Assembly (NCBI GenBank): GCA_023433515.1
Contig: JAEZCN010000028.1
Location: 1 to 10,349 of the forward strand
Length of the DNA: 10,349 nucleotides
Reading direction: 5' to 3'
From: Pseudomonadota bacterium
GTDB lineage: Bacteria; Pseudomonadota; Gammaproteobacteria; Steroidobacterales; Steroidobacteraceae
Each line of letters opens with the position of its first letter. Position 1 is the stretch's first letter. A program made the translations under genes and the position numbers. The notes under the pieces are model-generated. The model saw only the letters and a program-made list of their open reading frames with translations. It did not search any database and was not told the origin of the DNA. Below, in pieces: positions 1 through 6,956 of this stretch.

Positions 1-851
1 TCCGCGAGAACACCGAGGACATCTACGCCGGCATCGAGTTCGAACACGGCACCGAGGACGCGAAGAAGTTCAAGGAGCTGTTCAAGCAGGCGTTCCCGAA
101 GGCCTACGCGAAGATCCGCTTCCCCGAAACCTCCGGCATCGGCTTCAAGCCCGTGTCGCAGGAAGGCACGGAGCGCCTGTTCAAGGCGGCGCTCGAGTAC
201 GCCATCGCCAACAAGCGCCGCAACGTGACGATCGTGCACAAGGGCAACATCCAGAAGTTCACCGAGGGCGCGTTCCGCAACTGGGCCTACGCGCTCGCGG
301 AAAGCCCGGCGTTCGCCGACAAGTTCTACACGTGGGAACAATGGGGTCGCACCAAGGCCGCCTCCGGCGAGAAGGCCGCGAACGACGAACAGGCCGCGGC
401 GCTCAAGAGCGGCAAGATCCTCGTGAAGGACGCGATCGCCGACATCGCCCTGCAGCAGGTGCTCACGCGTCCTGACGAGTTCGACGTCATCGCGACGACG
501 AATCTCAACGGCGACTATCTATCCGACGCGCTCGCCGCGCAGGTCGGCGGTATCGGCATCGCGCCGGGCGCCAACATCAACTACGTGACCGGCCACGCGG
601 TGTTCGAAGCCACCCACGGCACGGCGCCCAAGTACGCGAATCTCGACCAGGTGAATCCGGGCTCCGTGATCCTCTCGGGCGAGATGATGCTGCGTTACAT
701 GGGCTGGACCGAGGCCGCCGACGCGATCATTTCCGCGATGGACAAGACCATCGGCCAGAAGACCGTCACCTACGATTTCGCCCGACTGATGGAAGGCGCG
801 ACGAAGGTGAAGTGCTCGGAGTTCGGAGACGCGTTGATCCGAAACATGTAA
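1..851 (+). CDS. icd: Isocitrate dehydrogenase [NADP], 5'-truncated by the window edge
   Basis: Catalyses oxidative decarboxylation of isocitrate to 2-oxoglutarate with NADP+ in the cytosolic TCA cycle. The gene starts before the window: the first full codon is at 3, and 282 residues remain before TAA at 849-851. The fragment opens at RENTEDIYAG, the block that in E. coli Icd begins at the isocitrate-binding Arg153 and contains Tyr160. Also visible are VHKGNI (fragment residue 80, equivalent to Lys230), IADIALQQ (Asp147, equivalent to Asp283) and NLNGDYLSD (Asp171 and Asp175, equivalent to metal ligands Asp307/Asp311). THGTAPKY and TVTYDFARLM carry the Lys-Tyr and Tyr...Arg pairs typical of NADP rather than NAD specificity. 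Compared with recalled E. coli Icd there is an Ala/Lys-rich insertion of about 14 residues between the Lys230 and Asp283 equivalents. The regulatory serine (Ser113 in E. coli) lies outside the window. The gene is convergent with the S9 peptidase gene. Confidence 0.97.
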   Translation, partial: RENTEDIYAGIEFEHGTEDAKKFKELFKQAFPKAYAKIRFPETSGIGFKPVSQEGTERLFKAALEYAIANKRRNVTIVHKGNIQKFTEGAFRNWAYALAESPAFADKFYTWEQWGRTKAASGEKAANDEQAAALKSGKILVKDAIADIALQQVLTRPDEFDVIATTNLNGDYLSDALAAQVGGIGIAPGANINYVTGHAVFEATHGTAPKYANLDQVNPGSVILSGEMMLRYMGWTEAADAIISAMDKTIGQKTVTYDFARLMEGATKVKCSEFGDALIRNM

Positions 852-874
852 GCGTAGCGACTCTTGGCTACATG

Positions 875-901
875 AACGCCGCCCCTTCAGGGCGGCGTTT
901 T
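875..901 (+). terminator. Rho-independent terminator of icd
   Basis: A perfect 10-bp GC-rich stem (AACGCCGCCC at 875-884 pairing with GGGCGGCGTT at 890-899) encloses a CTTCA loop and ends in a run of four T (898-901). It begins 23 bp after the icd stop codon. The T-run exists only in the + direction, so this terminates icd. The structure overlaps the 3' end of the convergent peptidase gene: the peptidase TGA stop (887-889 on the - strand) sits in the loop, and its last few codons form the right arm and T-run. Confidence 0.9.
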
Positions 902-2881
902 CTCTGGTGGCGCTTGCCCCTGGAAATCTCGCGCCAGCAGATCCTGGCCCAATCCCGCGGCCAGGAATATCTCCAGCTCCCGCAATAATTCCTCACGCCA
1001 CTCGTACCGCGACAACGAGTGATTTCCGCCCTTGATGATCACAAGATCGTGATCCTTCTCATTCAGCTTGAGCACGCGCGACATGCGCCGGCTGTGATCC
1101 ACGAGCACCTGGATGTCGCTGTCGCCGTGCACGAGCAGCACGGGCGCCTTGATCTTCTCCGAGGCGCGCAGCGGCGAGCCGGCCCTGAGCTCATCGCTGT
1201 CCGACCCGATCGAGTTGTCCGCGCGGTAGCGCCCGCCGTGAAAACGCCGGGTCTCGGCCGCCAGCGCGCGCAGGTCCGATACGCCCGCGATGCTCGCGAC
1301 ACAGCGGTACAGGTCGGGCTCGCGCACGGCGCTCATGAGCGCGGCGTATCCGCCGTAGCTCCAGCCGGCGATGCAGACACGCGCGGGATCCGCGATGCCT
1401 TCTTCGATGGCCCACTTCGTCGCGGCCGTGATGTCATCCACCATGACGGTGCCCCAATTGCGCAGCCCCGCGTCGTACCACTCGCGGCCATAACCGGTCG
1501 AGCCGCGAAAGTTCACCTGCAGCACCGCGTAACCGCGGCTCGCCATGAACTGCACCATCGAGTCGAAGCCCCAGCTGTCGCGGTAGTAAGGGCCGCCATG
1601 TGGATAGACGACCATCGGCAGGTTCCTCCCGCTGGAGCCGAGCGGCACCGTGAGATATCCGGGCAGGACCAGGCCTTCCGGGCCCCTGATCTTCACCGGG
1701 ATCATCGGCGCGAACGACTGTCCGGCGAGCGCGGGACTCGCGCTGCCCACGGCCCACATCTTGTTGGCGCCGAGATCGACCAGGTGGTACTCGGTCGGCC
1801 GCACGTCGGAATACGACTCGACCAGCAGCCGCTTGCCGTCGGTCGACGCGTCGATCACGTAGTTCTCGCAGCCCGGCAGGAGCGCGTCGATGCCGCCGTA
1901 GATGCGCTCGGCCTCGTCGTCGAACAACATGCGGTGCACGCGGTCCGTCTCGTACAGGAAGCCGATGATGCGCCCGTCGGCGGGCCAGTAGATAGGTCCT
2001 CCCACGTCCACGTCGCCGTGCGCGAACAGCAGCTGGCGGTCGGATTTCTCGTTCAGGTCCATCTCGAAGATGGCCGCGCGGCCGTTGTGGCCGGCTTCCA
2101 CGAGCAGTGTGCCGGGTGCCGGCCCGAAGCCGATCACGTCGAAGTCGTCCCGGCCCAGCTCCCACTTCGCGAGCGTGCGCCACGGCGCATCCGCCGAGTC
2201 GCGCGTGACGAACTGCGAGCGGCGCTCGTCGTAACCCGAGCCGAAACGCACGACGCCCGCGCGGTCGGTGCTCCAGAACATGATCGGATAACGTTTGCGC
2301 TGGACGATGCTCATGCGGCCCGTGTAGACGTCGAGCGCCCACACGTCCGGGTAAGGGCCGCCATCGCCGCCGAGCTGAACCAGCACGCGTTTCGGATCGC
2401 CGGACTGCCAGTCGAAGACGCGATCCTGGAACTGCGAACCGCCCTGCGGTCCGTTCTGGATCAGCACCTGCGGAAGATCGGTGCCGCTGACGCCGATCGA
2501 CACCAGGCGCGAGACGGCATACGGGGCGCCGCGCTCGAATTTCGTGCCCGTGAATCCGCACAGCAGGCGGTCGTTCGCCTTGAAGCGGCACCAGGTCACC
2601 TGGAACGAATCGGCGGTGGCCTTCATGAGCTGGCGCATTTCCCGCTTTTCCAGGTCCTGCAGGACGACGACGGTCTCGTCGTTCACGCGGGTGACGAAGG
2701 CGAGCTTGAGGCCGTCGGGAGAGAGGGACGGCGTGCTGAATTCGGTTTCCGCCGCGAATTGCGCGATGGAAGGCGCGGCGCCCGCGGAGCGAGCGGGTCC
2801 GGAGTCCGCGAAGGCGGCGGAACAGAAAGCGAGGGTCCAGGCCGCGGTCGCCAACGCGGCACGGCGACTGACTGGCCCCAT
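887..2881 (-). CDS. Secreted S9-family serine peptidase (prolyl oligopeptidase/acylaminoacyl-peptidase type)
   Basis: Predicted exported serine peptidase of clan SC family S9, most like the S9C acylaminoacyl/dipeptidyl-peptidase group; these cleave short peptides. The chosen ATG at 2881 follows GGAGGA with 4-nt spacing and gives 664 residues. A signal peptide covers residues 1-25 (SRRAAL, then a hydrophobic stretch, cleavage expected after AFA); the twin arginine makes Tat export possible. Residues about 35-395 look like the N-terminal beta-propeller, including a TolB-like SPDG motif. From about 400 is the alpha/beta-hydrolase domain, with HGGP (428-431), nucleophile Ser508 in GWSYGGY, Asp589 in VHGDSD and His621 in GGNHS, so the triad is complete. 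An upstream in-frame start at 2944 would overlap the HDOD gene and put 21 residues before the signal peptide, so it is disfavoured. It lies 25 bp downstream of the HDOD gene and is probably co-transcribed with it. The substrate cannot be told from sequence. Confidence 0.93.
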   Translation of the reverse strand: MGPVSRRAALATAAWTLAFCSAAFADSGPARSAGAAPSIAQFAAETEFSTPSLSPDGLKLAFVTRVNDETVVVLQDLEKREMRQLMKATADSFQVTWCRFKANDRLLCGFTGTKFERGAPYAVSRLVSIGVSGTDLPQVLIQNGPQGGSQFQDRVFDWQSGDPKRVLVQLGGDGGPYPDVWALDVYTGRMSIVQRKRYPIMFWSTDRAGVVRFGSGYDERRSQFVTRDSADAPWRTLAKWELGRDDFDVIGFGPAPGTLLVEAGHNGRAAIFEMDLNEKSDRQLLFAHGDVDVGGPIYWPADGRIIGFLYETDRVHRMLFDDEAERIYGGIDALLPGCENYVIDASTDGKRLLVESYSDVRPTEYHLVDLGANKMWAVGSASPALAGQSFAPMIPVKIRGPEGLVLPGYLTVPLGSSGRNLPMVVYPHGGPYYRDSWGFDSMVQFMASRGYAVLQVNFRGSTGYGREWYDAGLRNWGTVMVDDITAATKWAIEEGIADPARVCIAGWSYGGYAALMSAVREPDLYRCVASIAGVSDLRALAAETRRFHGGRYRADNSIGSDSDELRAGSPLRASEKIKAPVLLVHGDSDIQVLVDHSRRMSRVLKLNEKDHDLVIIKGGNHSLSRYEWREELLRELEIFLAAGLGQDLLARDFQGQAPPEKTPP

Positions 2882-2885
2882 CGAA

Positions 2886-2891
2886 TCCTCC
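2886..2891 (-). promoter_or_regulatory. Ribosome binding site that fixes the peptidase start
   Basis: GGAGGA on the - strand lies 4 nt before ATG at 2881. No comparable Shine-Dalgarno element precedes the longer in-frame start at 2944, so this site decides the start and places the signal peptide at the very N-terminus. Confidence 0.8.
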
Positions 2892-2906
2892 GCGGGGACT
2901 GCCAAA

Positions 2907-3617
2907 CTACTGAAGGTTCGTTGCGAGCTCCCGTATCGTGGCATCGGCGCGTATGGCCGACAAGACGTCCTTGGGGACGCCCGCCTCTTCCGCGGCGTGC
3001 TCCAGCAGTCCGGGGGCGCAGAACTGCGGCGTCAGCAGTTCGATCGCGAGCAAACGGCCCACGTAGACGGCCGAGGCGTCAGCGGCCGCCGATGGAAACT
3101 CGCGCAACCGCCGCCACTCGCCGGCCGTCGCGGCGGCGCGAGCCGGCACCCCCCAGGCGCGCAGGGCGCGATCGAGTTGCTGGCCGCCGAGCTCCGCGCA
3201 CAGTTCGGCCTTGCCGGTCGCGTCGAGCCGCTTGCCCGACGCATGTTCGGCCTCGGCGATGGCGCGCAGTGTGAGGATGTCGCCCAGCCGGTGAAGCAGT
3301 CCGGCGATGGCGCTGTTCAGGCGATCGGCGCCGACGACGTCCGCGAGCCGCCAGGCGCAGGTGGCCGTGATCACGCACTCGTTCCACATCGCTCGCAGCT
3401 CCTGGGAGCGCGCGGGCGCGGTGCACAGCAGGCGCGTCATCGCCTGCAGCCGCAGGTCGGCCGGGGCGCCATTCGCGCCCAGCAAGGCCGTGACGTCGAG
3501 CGACGCCCAGTCGATGGGAGACGCGGGCAAATCGCGCAGCCGCTCCCGCAACTCGCTCGTGATCGTGCGGCGAACTTCGAGAGACAGGCTGGGCTGGCGA
3601 ATCGGGCGATGCAACAT
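2907..3617 (-). CDS. HDOD-domain protein
   Basis: A 236-residue cytoplasmic protein whose middle matches the HDOD family, a degenerate relative of HD phosphohydrolases used as a signalling or scaffold module. Visible family blocks are the WNECVITATCAWRLA helix (78-92), GLLHRLGDIL (106-115, in place of GLLHDIG) and AELGGQQLDRALRAWGVP (141-158), equivalent to the usual HAELG...L...WGLP segment. The metal-binding His-Asp pair is His-Arg (109-110), so phosphohydrolase activity is unlikely; loss of HD residues is common in this family. No EAL, receiver or GGDEF partner domain is attached. ATG at 3617 is chosen as the first ATG, with only a weak GAGCG/GCGAG Shine-Dalgarno. An in-frame GTG at 3725 would start inside the inverted repeat and add 36 residues with no family likeness. 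The peptidase gene follows 25 bp downstream. The role (motility, stress or regulation) cannot be assigned. Confidence 0.8.
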   Translation of the reverse strand: MLHRPIRQPSLSLEVRRTITSELRERLRDLPASPIDWASLDVTALLGANGAPADLRLQAMTRLLCTAPARSQELRAMWNECVITATCAWRLADVVGADRLNSAIAGLLHRLGDILTLRAIAEAEHASGKRLDATGKAELCAELGGQQLDRALRAWGVPARAAATAGEWRRLREFPSAAADASAVYVGRLLAIELLTPQFCAPGLLEHAAEEAGVPKDVLSAIRADATIRELATNLQ

Positions 3618-3712
3618 AAGCTCGCGCTCTTGTTCTGGTTTACCGAGAGTTGGATTCTCGCGGCTTGCCGCAGTGCGTCCAGCGCAACTCACCCGAAATG
3701 AGAACCGTGTTT

Positions 3713-3785
3713 CGGTGCCTGGCACGGAAAGTCCGGGAGAACCTAAGGGATCGGAGTTATCCCGGATTTTCCGTGCCAGGCACCG
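3713..3785. repeat. 26-bp-arm inverted repeat (REP/BIME-like)
   Basis: Arms at 3713-3738 and 3760-3785 are reverse complements at 25 of 26 positions, and the single mismatch (3731) would be a G-U wobble in the + strand RNA. They enclose a 21-nt loop that can add three more pairs (3740-3742 with 3756-3758). Each arm begins with the near-palindrome GGTGCCTGGCAC. There is no T-run on either strand, so it is not a canonical intrinsic terminator. The right arm codes the C-terminal VPGTENPG of the PLP enzyme, whose TAA stop (3757-3759) is in the loop. From memory, GTGCCTGGCAC-type words are dispersed in several proteobacterial genomes; only one copy is in this window, so dispersal cannot be shown. 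It could stabilise the 3' end of the upstream mRNA. The rest of the gap (3618-3712) shows nothing convincing. Confidence 0.75.
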
Positions 3786-4953
3786 TCTTCAGGGCCTGGT
3801 CGATGTCGGCGATGAGGTCGTCGATGTCTTCGAGGCCGATCGAGAGGCGCACGGTGCCGGGGCCGATGCCGGACTTGCGGGCCTGATCGGGCGTGAAGTC
3901 GCGAGTGCCGATGAGCTGCGGCGCCATGACGAGCGACTCGGTCGAGCCCAGGCTCGCGGTCAGCGCGAACAGCTGCAGTTTTTCGCTGAAGCGGCGCGCC
4001 GCCTCCGCGCCCGCCGCGATATCGAAGGTCACGACGGTCCCGGGTTCGCGCATCTGCTTCTTCACGAGTTCCGCCTGCGGATGCGTCGCGAGCCCAGGGT
4101 AATGTACGCGCGCAACCGCCGGGTGCGCGGCGAGGTGCTCCGCGATGCGCTGCGCACTCTGCGTCTGCGCCGTGTATCGCACGAAGTACGTCTTGAGTCC
4201 CCGCTGGATGAGGAACGCCGCGTGCGGATCCAGCAACGCGCCGAGCACGGAGAAATCCGGCCGCATCCCTTCGATGAGCTCGGCACGCGCGATGACCGCG
4301 CCGCCCATCACGTCGCCCGTGCCCGAGGCGTATTTCGTCAGGCTGTGCACGAACACGTCGATGTCGTATTCGCCGTGCTGGTGAAAGCCCGCGAACGTGT
4401 TGTCGATGACCGCGAGCGCGCCGTGCCGGTGGGCGAGCTCGACGATCCTCTCGATGTCGGCGACTTTCGTCACCGGGTTCGTCGGGCTCTCGAAGAGCAC
4501 GAGACGTGTCGGCCGGGAGGCGAGCACGTTCTCGATGCCCGGCAGATCCTCGATCGACAACATCGTGTGCTCGACGCCGAACCGGCCGAGCAGCCGCCGG
4601 ATGATGTTGCGCGTCGGGCCGTAGGTCTCGATGAAGAAAAGGACGTGATCGCCGGCCTTCGTGAGCGAGATCAGCGCCTGGGCGATCGCGTTGACGCCCG
4701 AGGCGGTGGCGAGACAGTCGTCCCTGCCCTGCAGTCGCGCGAGCGTGAGCTCGAGCTGGCGCGTGGTCGGGTTGCTCGCGCGCATGTAGAAGTAGCCCGG
4801 CGCGGCGCCACGCAACATGCGCAACGTGTCGTCCACCGTCTCGAATTCGTACTTGACGCTCTGGTAGATAGGCGCGATGACCGGTTCGTTGCCGGGCGGC
4901 GGCGCGACGTCCGGCGGATGATTGACGATTGTCGGTGGCTTCATGCGGGTCAT
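3757..4953 (-). CDS. PLP-dependent trans-sulfuration-family enzyme (cystathionine gamma-synthase/beta-lyase type)
   Basis: A 398-residue fold-type I PLP enzyme of the Cys/Met metabolism family, acting on sulfur amino acids in the cytosol. Key residues are clear: phosphate-binding Tyr56 and Arg58 in FYMRASNPT, ring-stacking Tyr111 in ETYGPTRN, Asp184 in VIDNTFAG, Schiff-base Lys207 in HSLTKYASGTGD, Ser337 in LGSTESL, and Arg369 in VRLSIG for the substrate carboxylate. Specificity is uncertain. YGPT has Pro where methionine gamma-lyases have the catalytic Cys, which argues against a classical gamma-lyase; YxPT resembles cystathionine beta-lyases, whereas RASNPTTRQLE and SLGSTES resemble cystathionine gamma-synthase/lyase. 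The start at 4953 is chosen because its ATG overlaps the amidase TGA by 4 bp (ATGA); a second in-frame ATG at 4944 is possible. The last eight residues (VPGTENPG) come from the inverted repeat and look like an acquired tail. Third gene of the tightly coupled aminotransferase-amidase set. Confidence 0.92.
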   Translation of the reverse strand: MTRMKPPTIVNHPPDVAPPPGNEPVIAPIYQSVKYEFETVDDTLRMLRGAAPGYFYMRASNPTTRQLELTLARLQGRDDCLATASGVNAIAQALISLTKAGDHVLFFIETYGPTRNIIRRLLGRFGVEHTMLSIEDLPGIENVLASRPTRLVLFESPTNPVTKVADIERIVELAHRHGALAVIDNTFAGFHQHGEYDIDVFVHSLTKYASGTGDVMGGAVIARAELIEGMRPDFSVLGALLDPHAAFLIQRGLKTYFVRYTAQTQSAQRIAEHLAAHPAVARVHYPGLATHPQAELVKKQMREPGTVVTFDIAAGAEAARRFSEKLQLFALTASLGSTESLVMAPQLIGTRDFTPDQARKSGIGPGTVRLSIGLEDIDDLIADIDQALKTVPGTENPG

Positions 4954-5726
4954 TCCAGGGAGAAGGTATCCGCGTCGAGCTGCGCGGGGAACTTGTCGCG
5001 CCATTCGCGCAATGCGTCGACGTCCAGCGGCACGGTGATCGCACTGGCGCCGTCGAGCAGTTCGACCAGCGGCTGGCCCATGAAATCGAGGGCCACGCTG
5101 TCGCCGACGTAGGCATTGCCCGATCCGTCCGTGCCGATGCGATTCACGCCGACGCAGAATGCCTGGTTCTCGATGGCGCGTGCGCGCAGCAGCGCCGACC
5201 AGGCGGCGCGCCGCGGCGCCGGCCAGTTGGCCGCGTAGATCACGAGATCGTAGTCCAGCTCGGGCCTCCGCCGGCTCCACACGGGGAAACGCAGGTCGTA
5301 GCACACCAGCGGACACAGGCGCAGGCCGCGCCAGTCGATGATGAGAGCGTGCGTCCCGGAGCTGTATTTCCGATGCTCGCCGGCCATGCGGAACAGGTGT
5401 CGCTTGTCGTACCAGTAGGTCGGACCGCCCGGCATCGCGATCATGAAACGATTGAAGAAGCGGCCGTTGTCGTTCACCGCGACGCTGCCGCCCACCGCGG
5501 CGTCGAGCCTGGCCGCCTGCGCCAGCAGCCACCCGCGGGTCGGGCCGTCCGCGGGCTCGGCGAATTCGCGGGGTTTCATCGTGAAACCGGTCGTGAACAT
5601 CTCGGGCAACACGACGAGATCCGTGGTGCCGGCGAGCGGCGCGAGCAGCTGCTCGAAGTGCGCACGGTTGGCCCGCGGGTCGTGCCAGGCGAGCGGTTGC
5701 TGGACGAGGGTGACGCGGAAACTCAT
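4950..5726 (-). CDS. yafV: Omega-amidase, nitrilase superfamily (YafV type)
   Basis: A carbon-nitrogen hydrolase of 258 residues, close in length and sequence to E. coli YafV as recalled. Omega-amidases hydrolyse 2-oxoglutaramate (and 2-oxosuccinamate) to 2-oxoglutarate (oxaloacetate) plus ammonia, clearing the product of glutamine transaminases. The catalytic triad is visible: Glu42 in VLPEMFTTGF, Lys108 in YDKRHLFRM, and nucleophile Cys142 in PLVCYDLRFPVWSR. Other YafV-like blocks are YAANWPAPR (164-172), ARAIENQAF (182-190) and the C-terminal REWRDKFPAQLDAD. The ATG at 5726 overlaps the aminotransferase TGA by 4 bp, and its own TGA overlaps the next ATG by 4 bp. No signal peptide, so it is cytosolic. 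The family match is strong; the substrate is inferred from family knowledge and from the neighbouring transaminase. Confidence 0.94.
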   Translation of the reverse strand: MSFRVTLVQQPLAWHDPRANRAHFEQLLAPLAGTTDLVVLPEMFTTGFTMKPREFAEPADGPTRGWLLAQAARLDAAVGGSVAVNDNGRFFNRFMIAMPGGPTYWYDKRHLFRMAGEHRKYSSGTHALIIDWRGLRLCPLVCYDLRFPVWSRRRPELDYDLVIYAANWPAPRRAAWSALLRARAIENQAFCVGVNRIGTDGSGNAYVGDSVALDFMGQPLVELLDGASAITVPLDVDALREWRDKFPAQLDADTFSLE

Positions 5727-6904
5727 GCGCGCGCCCAGGCCGTGATGCGTTCGCCCGCCTCGATGAGCGTCTCGTCGCGCTTGGCGACACACAGCCGCAC
5801 CATGCGCATGCCGGCGGGCGGCTCGCGGTAGAAAGGCGACAGCGGGATCACGGCGACGCCGGCTTCGTTGATGAGCCGCTCGGTGAATTCGACGTCGCTG
5901 CCGGCGTTCCTGCCCTCCCGCAGCTGCCCGAAGTCCGCGAGCTGGAAATAACTGCCCTGCGCGGGCGGCAGCGTGAGGCCGCTGTCCGCGAGCCGCGCGC
6001 GCAACAGGTCGCGCTTGGCGCTGAAGAACGCCGCGATCTCGCGCCAGGCATCGGGATGACGTTCGAGATAGAGGCGTATCGCCGCCTGCAGCGGCGCCGC
6101 GATGCTGAACGCATTGAACTGGTGGACCTTGCGCAGCTCGGTGGTGAGGACCGGCGGCGCGACGCAGTAGCCGACGCGCCAGCCCGTTATGTGCAGTGTC
6201 TTGCCGAACGAATACACGGCGAAGCTGCGATGCCGCAACTCCGGATGGTTCATGACGGAGCGATGCGTCCGCCCGTCGTACAACACGTGCTCGTAGACCT
6301 CGTCGGCGAGCACGAATATGGGCCGGTCGCGCACCAGCGCGGCAAGCGCATCGAGGTCGTCGGCGCTGGCCACCGTGCAGGCCGGATTGTGTGGATTGTT
6401 GATGATGATGAGCCGGGTTCGCTCGCCGAGCGCGGCTCGTACGCGGTCCCAGTCGTACCGGAAACGGGGCGGCTCGAGCGGGATGTGGATGCAGCGTGCG
6501 CCGGCGAGCCGGATGGCCGGGTCGTAGGCGTCGTAGGCCGGGTCGAAGACGATGGCCTCGTCGCCGGGCCCCACGGCGGCCTGGATGGCGGAATAGATAG
6601 ACTCGGTCCCGCCGCAGCTCACGGTGAGCTCGGTTTCGGGGTCCACGGCGCGGCCGCCCGCCGCCGCGATCTTCGCGGCGATGCGCGCGCGCAACGCGAC
6701 GTCGCCCGCCATGGGCGCATACTGGTTGAAACCCGCCTGGACCGCCTCGGTCACGCAGTCCGCCAGCCTGGGATCTATCGGGTAGTCAGGAAAGCCCTGA
6801 CCCACGTTCACCGCGCCCTGTTCGGCGGCGCGGCGCGACATCACGGTGAAGATCGTGGTGCCGACGTCGGGCAGTTTGCTCGCAAACTGGTCCGGAAAAC
6901 TCAT
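5723..6904 (-). CDS. ybdL: Methionine/glutamine-type aminotransferase (YbdL/MtnE-like, class I/II PLP)
   Basis: A 393-residue fold-type I aminotransferase that lines up with recalled E. coli YbdL from SKLPDVGTTIF (9-19) to the end. YbdL-type enzymes transaminate 4-methylthio-2-oxobutyrate to methionine and accept aromatic, methionine and glutamine-type donors. Visible elements are NQYAPMAG (60-67), FDPAYDAYDPA (120-130), Asn173 in NNPHNPA, Asp201 and Tyr204 in LADEVYEHV, Schiff-base Lys235 in SFGKTLHITGW, and Arg370 in MVRLCVAK for the substrate carboxylate. ATG at 6904 is preferred because it places the N-terminus where YbdL begins; an in-frame GTG at 6928 lies within the upstream hairpin. 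There is no strong Shine-Dalgarno, only purine-poor sequence after the hairpin. First gene of the overlapping set; the omega-amidase follows with an ATGA overlap, a functional pairing (transaminase plus remover of 2-oxoglutaramate) that supports both assignments. Confidence 0.94.
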   Translation of the reverse strand: MSFPDQFASKLPDVGTTIFTVMSRRAAEQGAVNVGQGFPDYPIDPRLADCVTEAVQAGFNQYAPMAGDVALRARIAAKIAAAGGRAVDPETELTVSCGGTESIYSAIQAAVGPGDEAIVFDPAYDAYDPAIRLAGARCIHIPLEPPRFRYDWDRVRAALGERTRLIIINNPHNPACTVASADDLDALAALVRDRPIFVLADEVYEHVLYDGRTHRSVMNHPELRHRSFAVYSFGKTLHITGWRVGYCVAPPVLTTELRKVHQFNAFSIAAPLQAAIRLYLERHPDAWREIAAFFSAKRDLLRARLADSGLTLPPAQGSYFQLADFGQLREGRNAGSDVEFTERLINEAGVAVIPLSPFYREPPAGMRMVRLCVAKRDETLIEAGERITAWARA

Positions 6905-6918
6905 CGCAGAAGCAAAGC

Positions 6919-6942
6919 CGCCGCGCACCCCCGTACGCGGCG
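6919..6942 (-). promoter_or_regulatory. Stable hairpin upstream of the aminotransferase start
   Basis: On the - strand CGCCGCGTAC pairs with GTGCGCGGCG around a GGGG tetraloop: 10 bp, nine Watson-Crick and one T-G wobble. It lies in the 52-bp gap between the HTH gene and the aminotransferase, 14 nt before the ATG at 6904. The following sequence (GCTTTGCTTCT) is only moderately T-rich, so it could be a leaky terminator, an attenuator or a structure limiting ribosome access. The function is inferred; in GC-rich DNA such a stem could also be coincidental. Confidence 0.45.
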
Positions 6943-6956
6943 CCTTCGACGGACGC

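Noticed and set aside
109..110. HDOD His-Arg substitution (protein residues 109-110, gene at 2907-3617) as an inactivating mutation worth reporting
   Set aside because: Loss of the His-Asp metal ligands is usual in HDOD proteins, so it is not evidence of a broken gene. The coordinates here are residue numbers.
1019..3274. A 751-codon open frame on the + strand opposite the peptidase and HDOD genes
   Set aside because: It is the antisense of two genes with complete family motifs. Its translation is rich in Arg/His/Ala with no recognisable domain, as expected in GC-rich antisense frames.
3618..3725. Longer HDOD protein from a GTG at 3725
   Set aside because: It would begin inside the inverted repeat, lacks a Shine-Dalgarno and adds residues without family likeness.
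3713..3785. Inverted repeat as a Rho-independent terminator
   Set aside because: No T-run follows the stem on either strand; a repeat or mRNA-end stabiliser is a better description.
3307..5112. A 601-codon open frame on the + strand opposite the PLP enzyme
   Set aside because: Antisense shadow of a gene with a full set of PLP-site residues; low-complexity charged composition and no motifs.
4954..5790. N-terminal extension of the PLP enzyme frame upstream to 5790
   Set aside because: The open frame continues through the amidase gene, but the extra residues are Arg/Ala/Pro-rich and match no family. The ATG overlapping the amidase stop gives the standard enzyme length.
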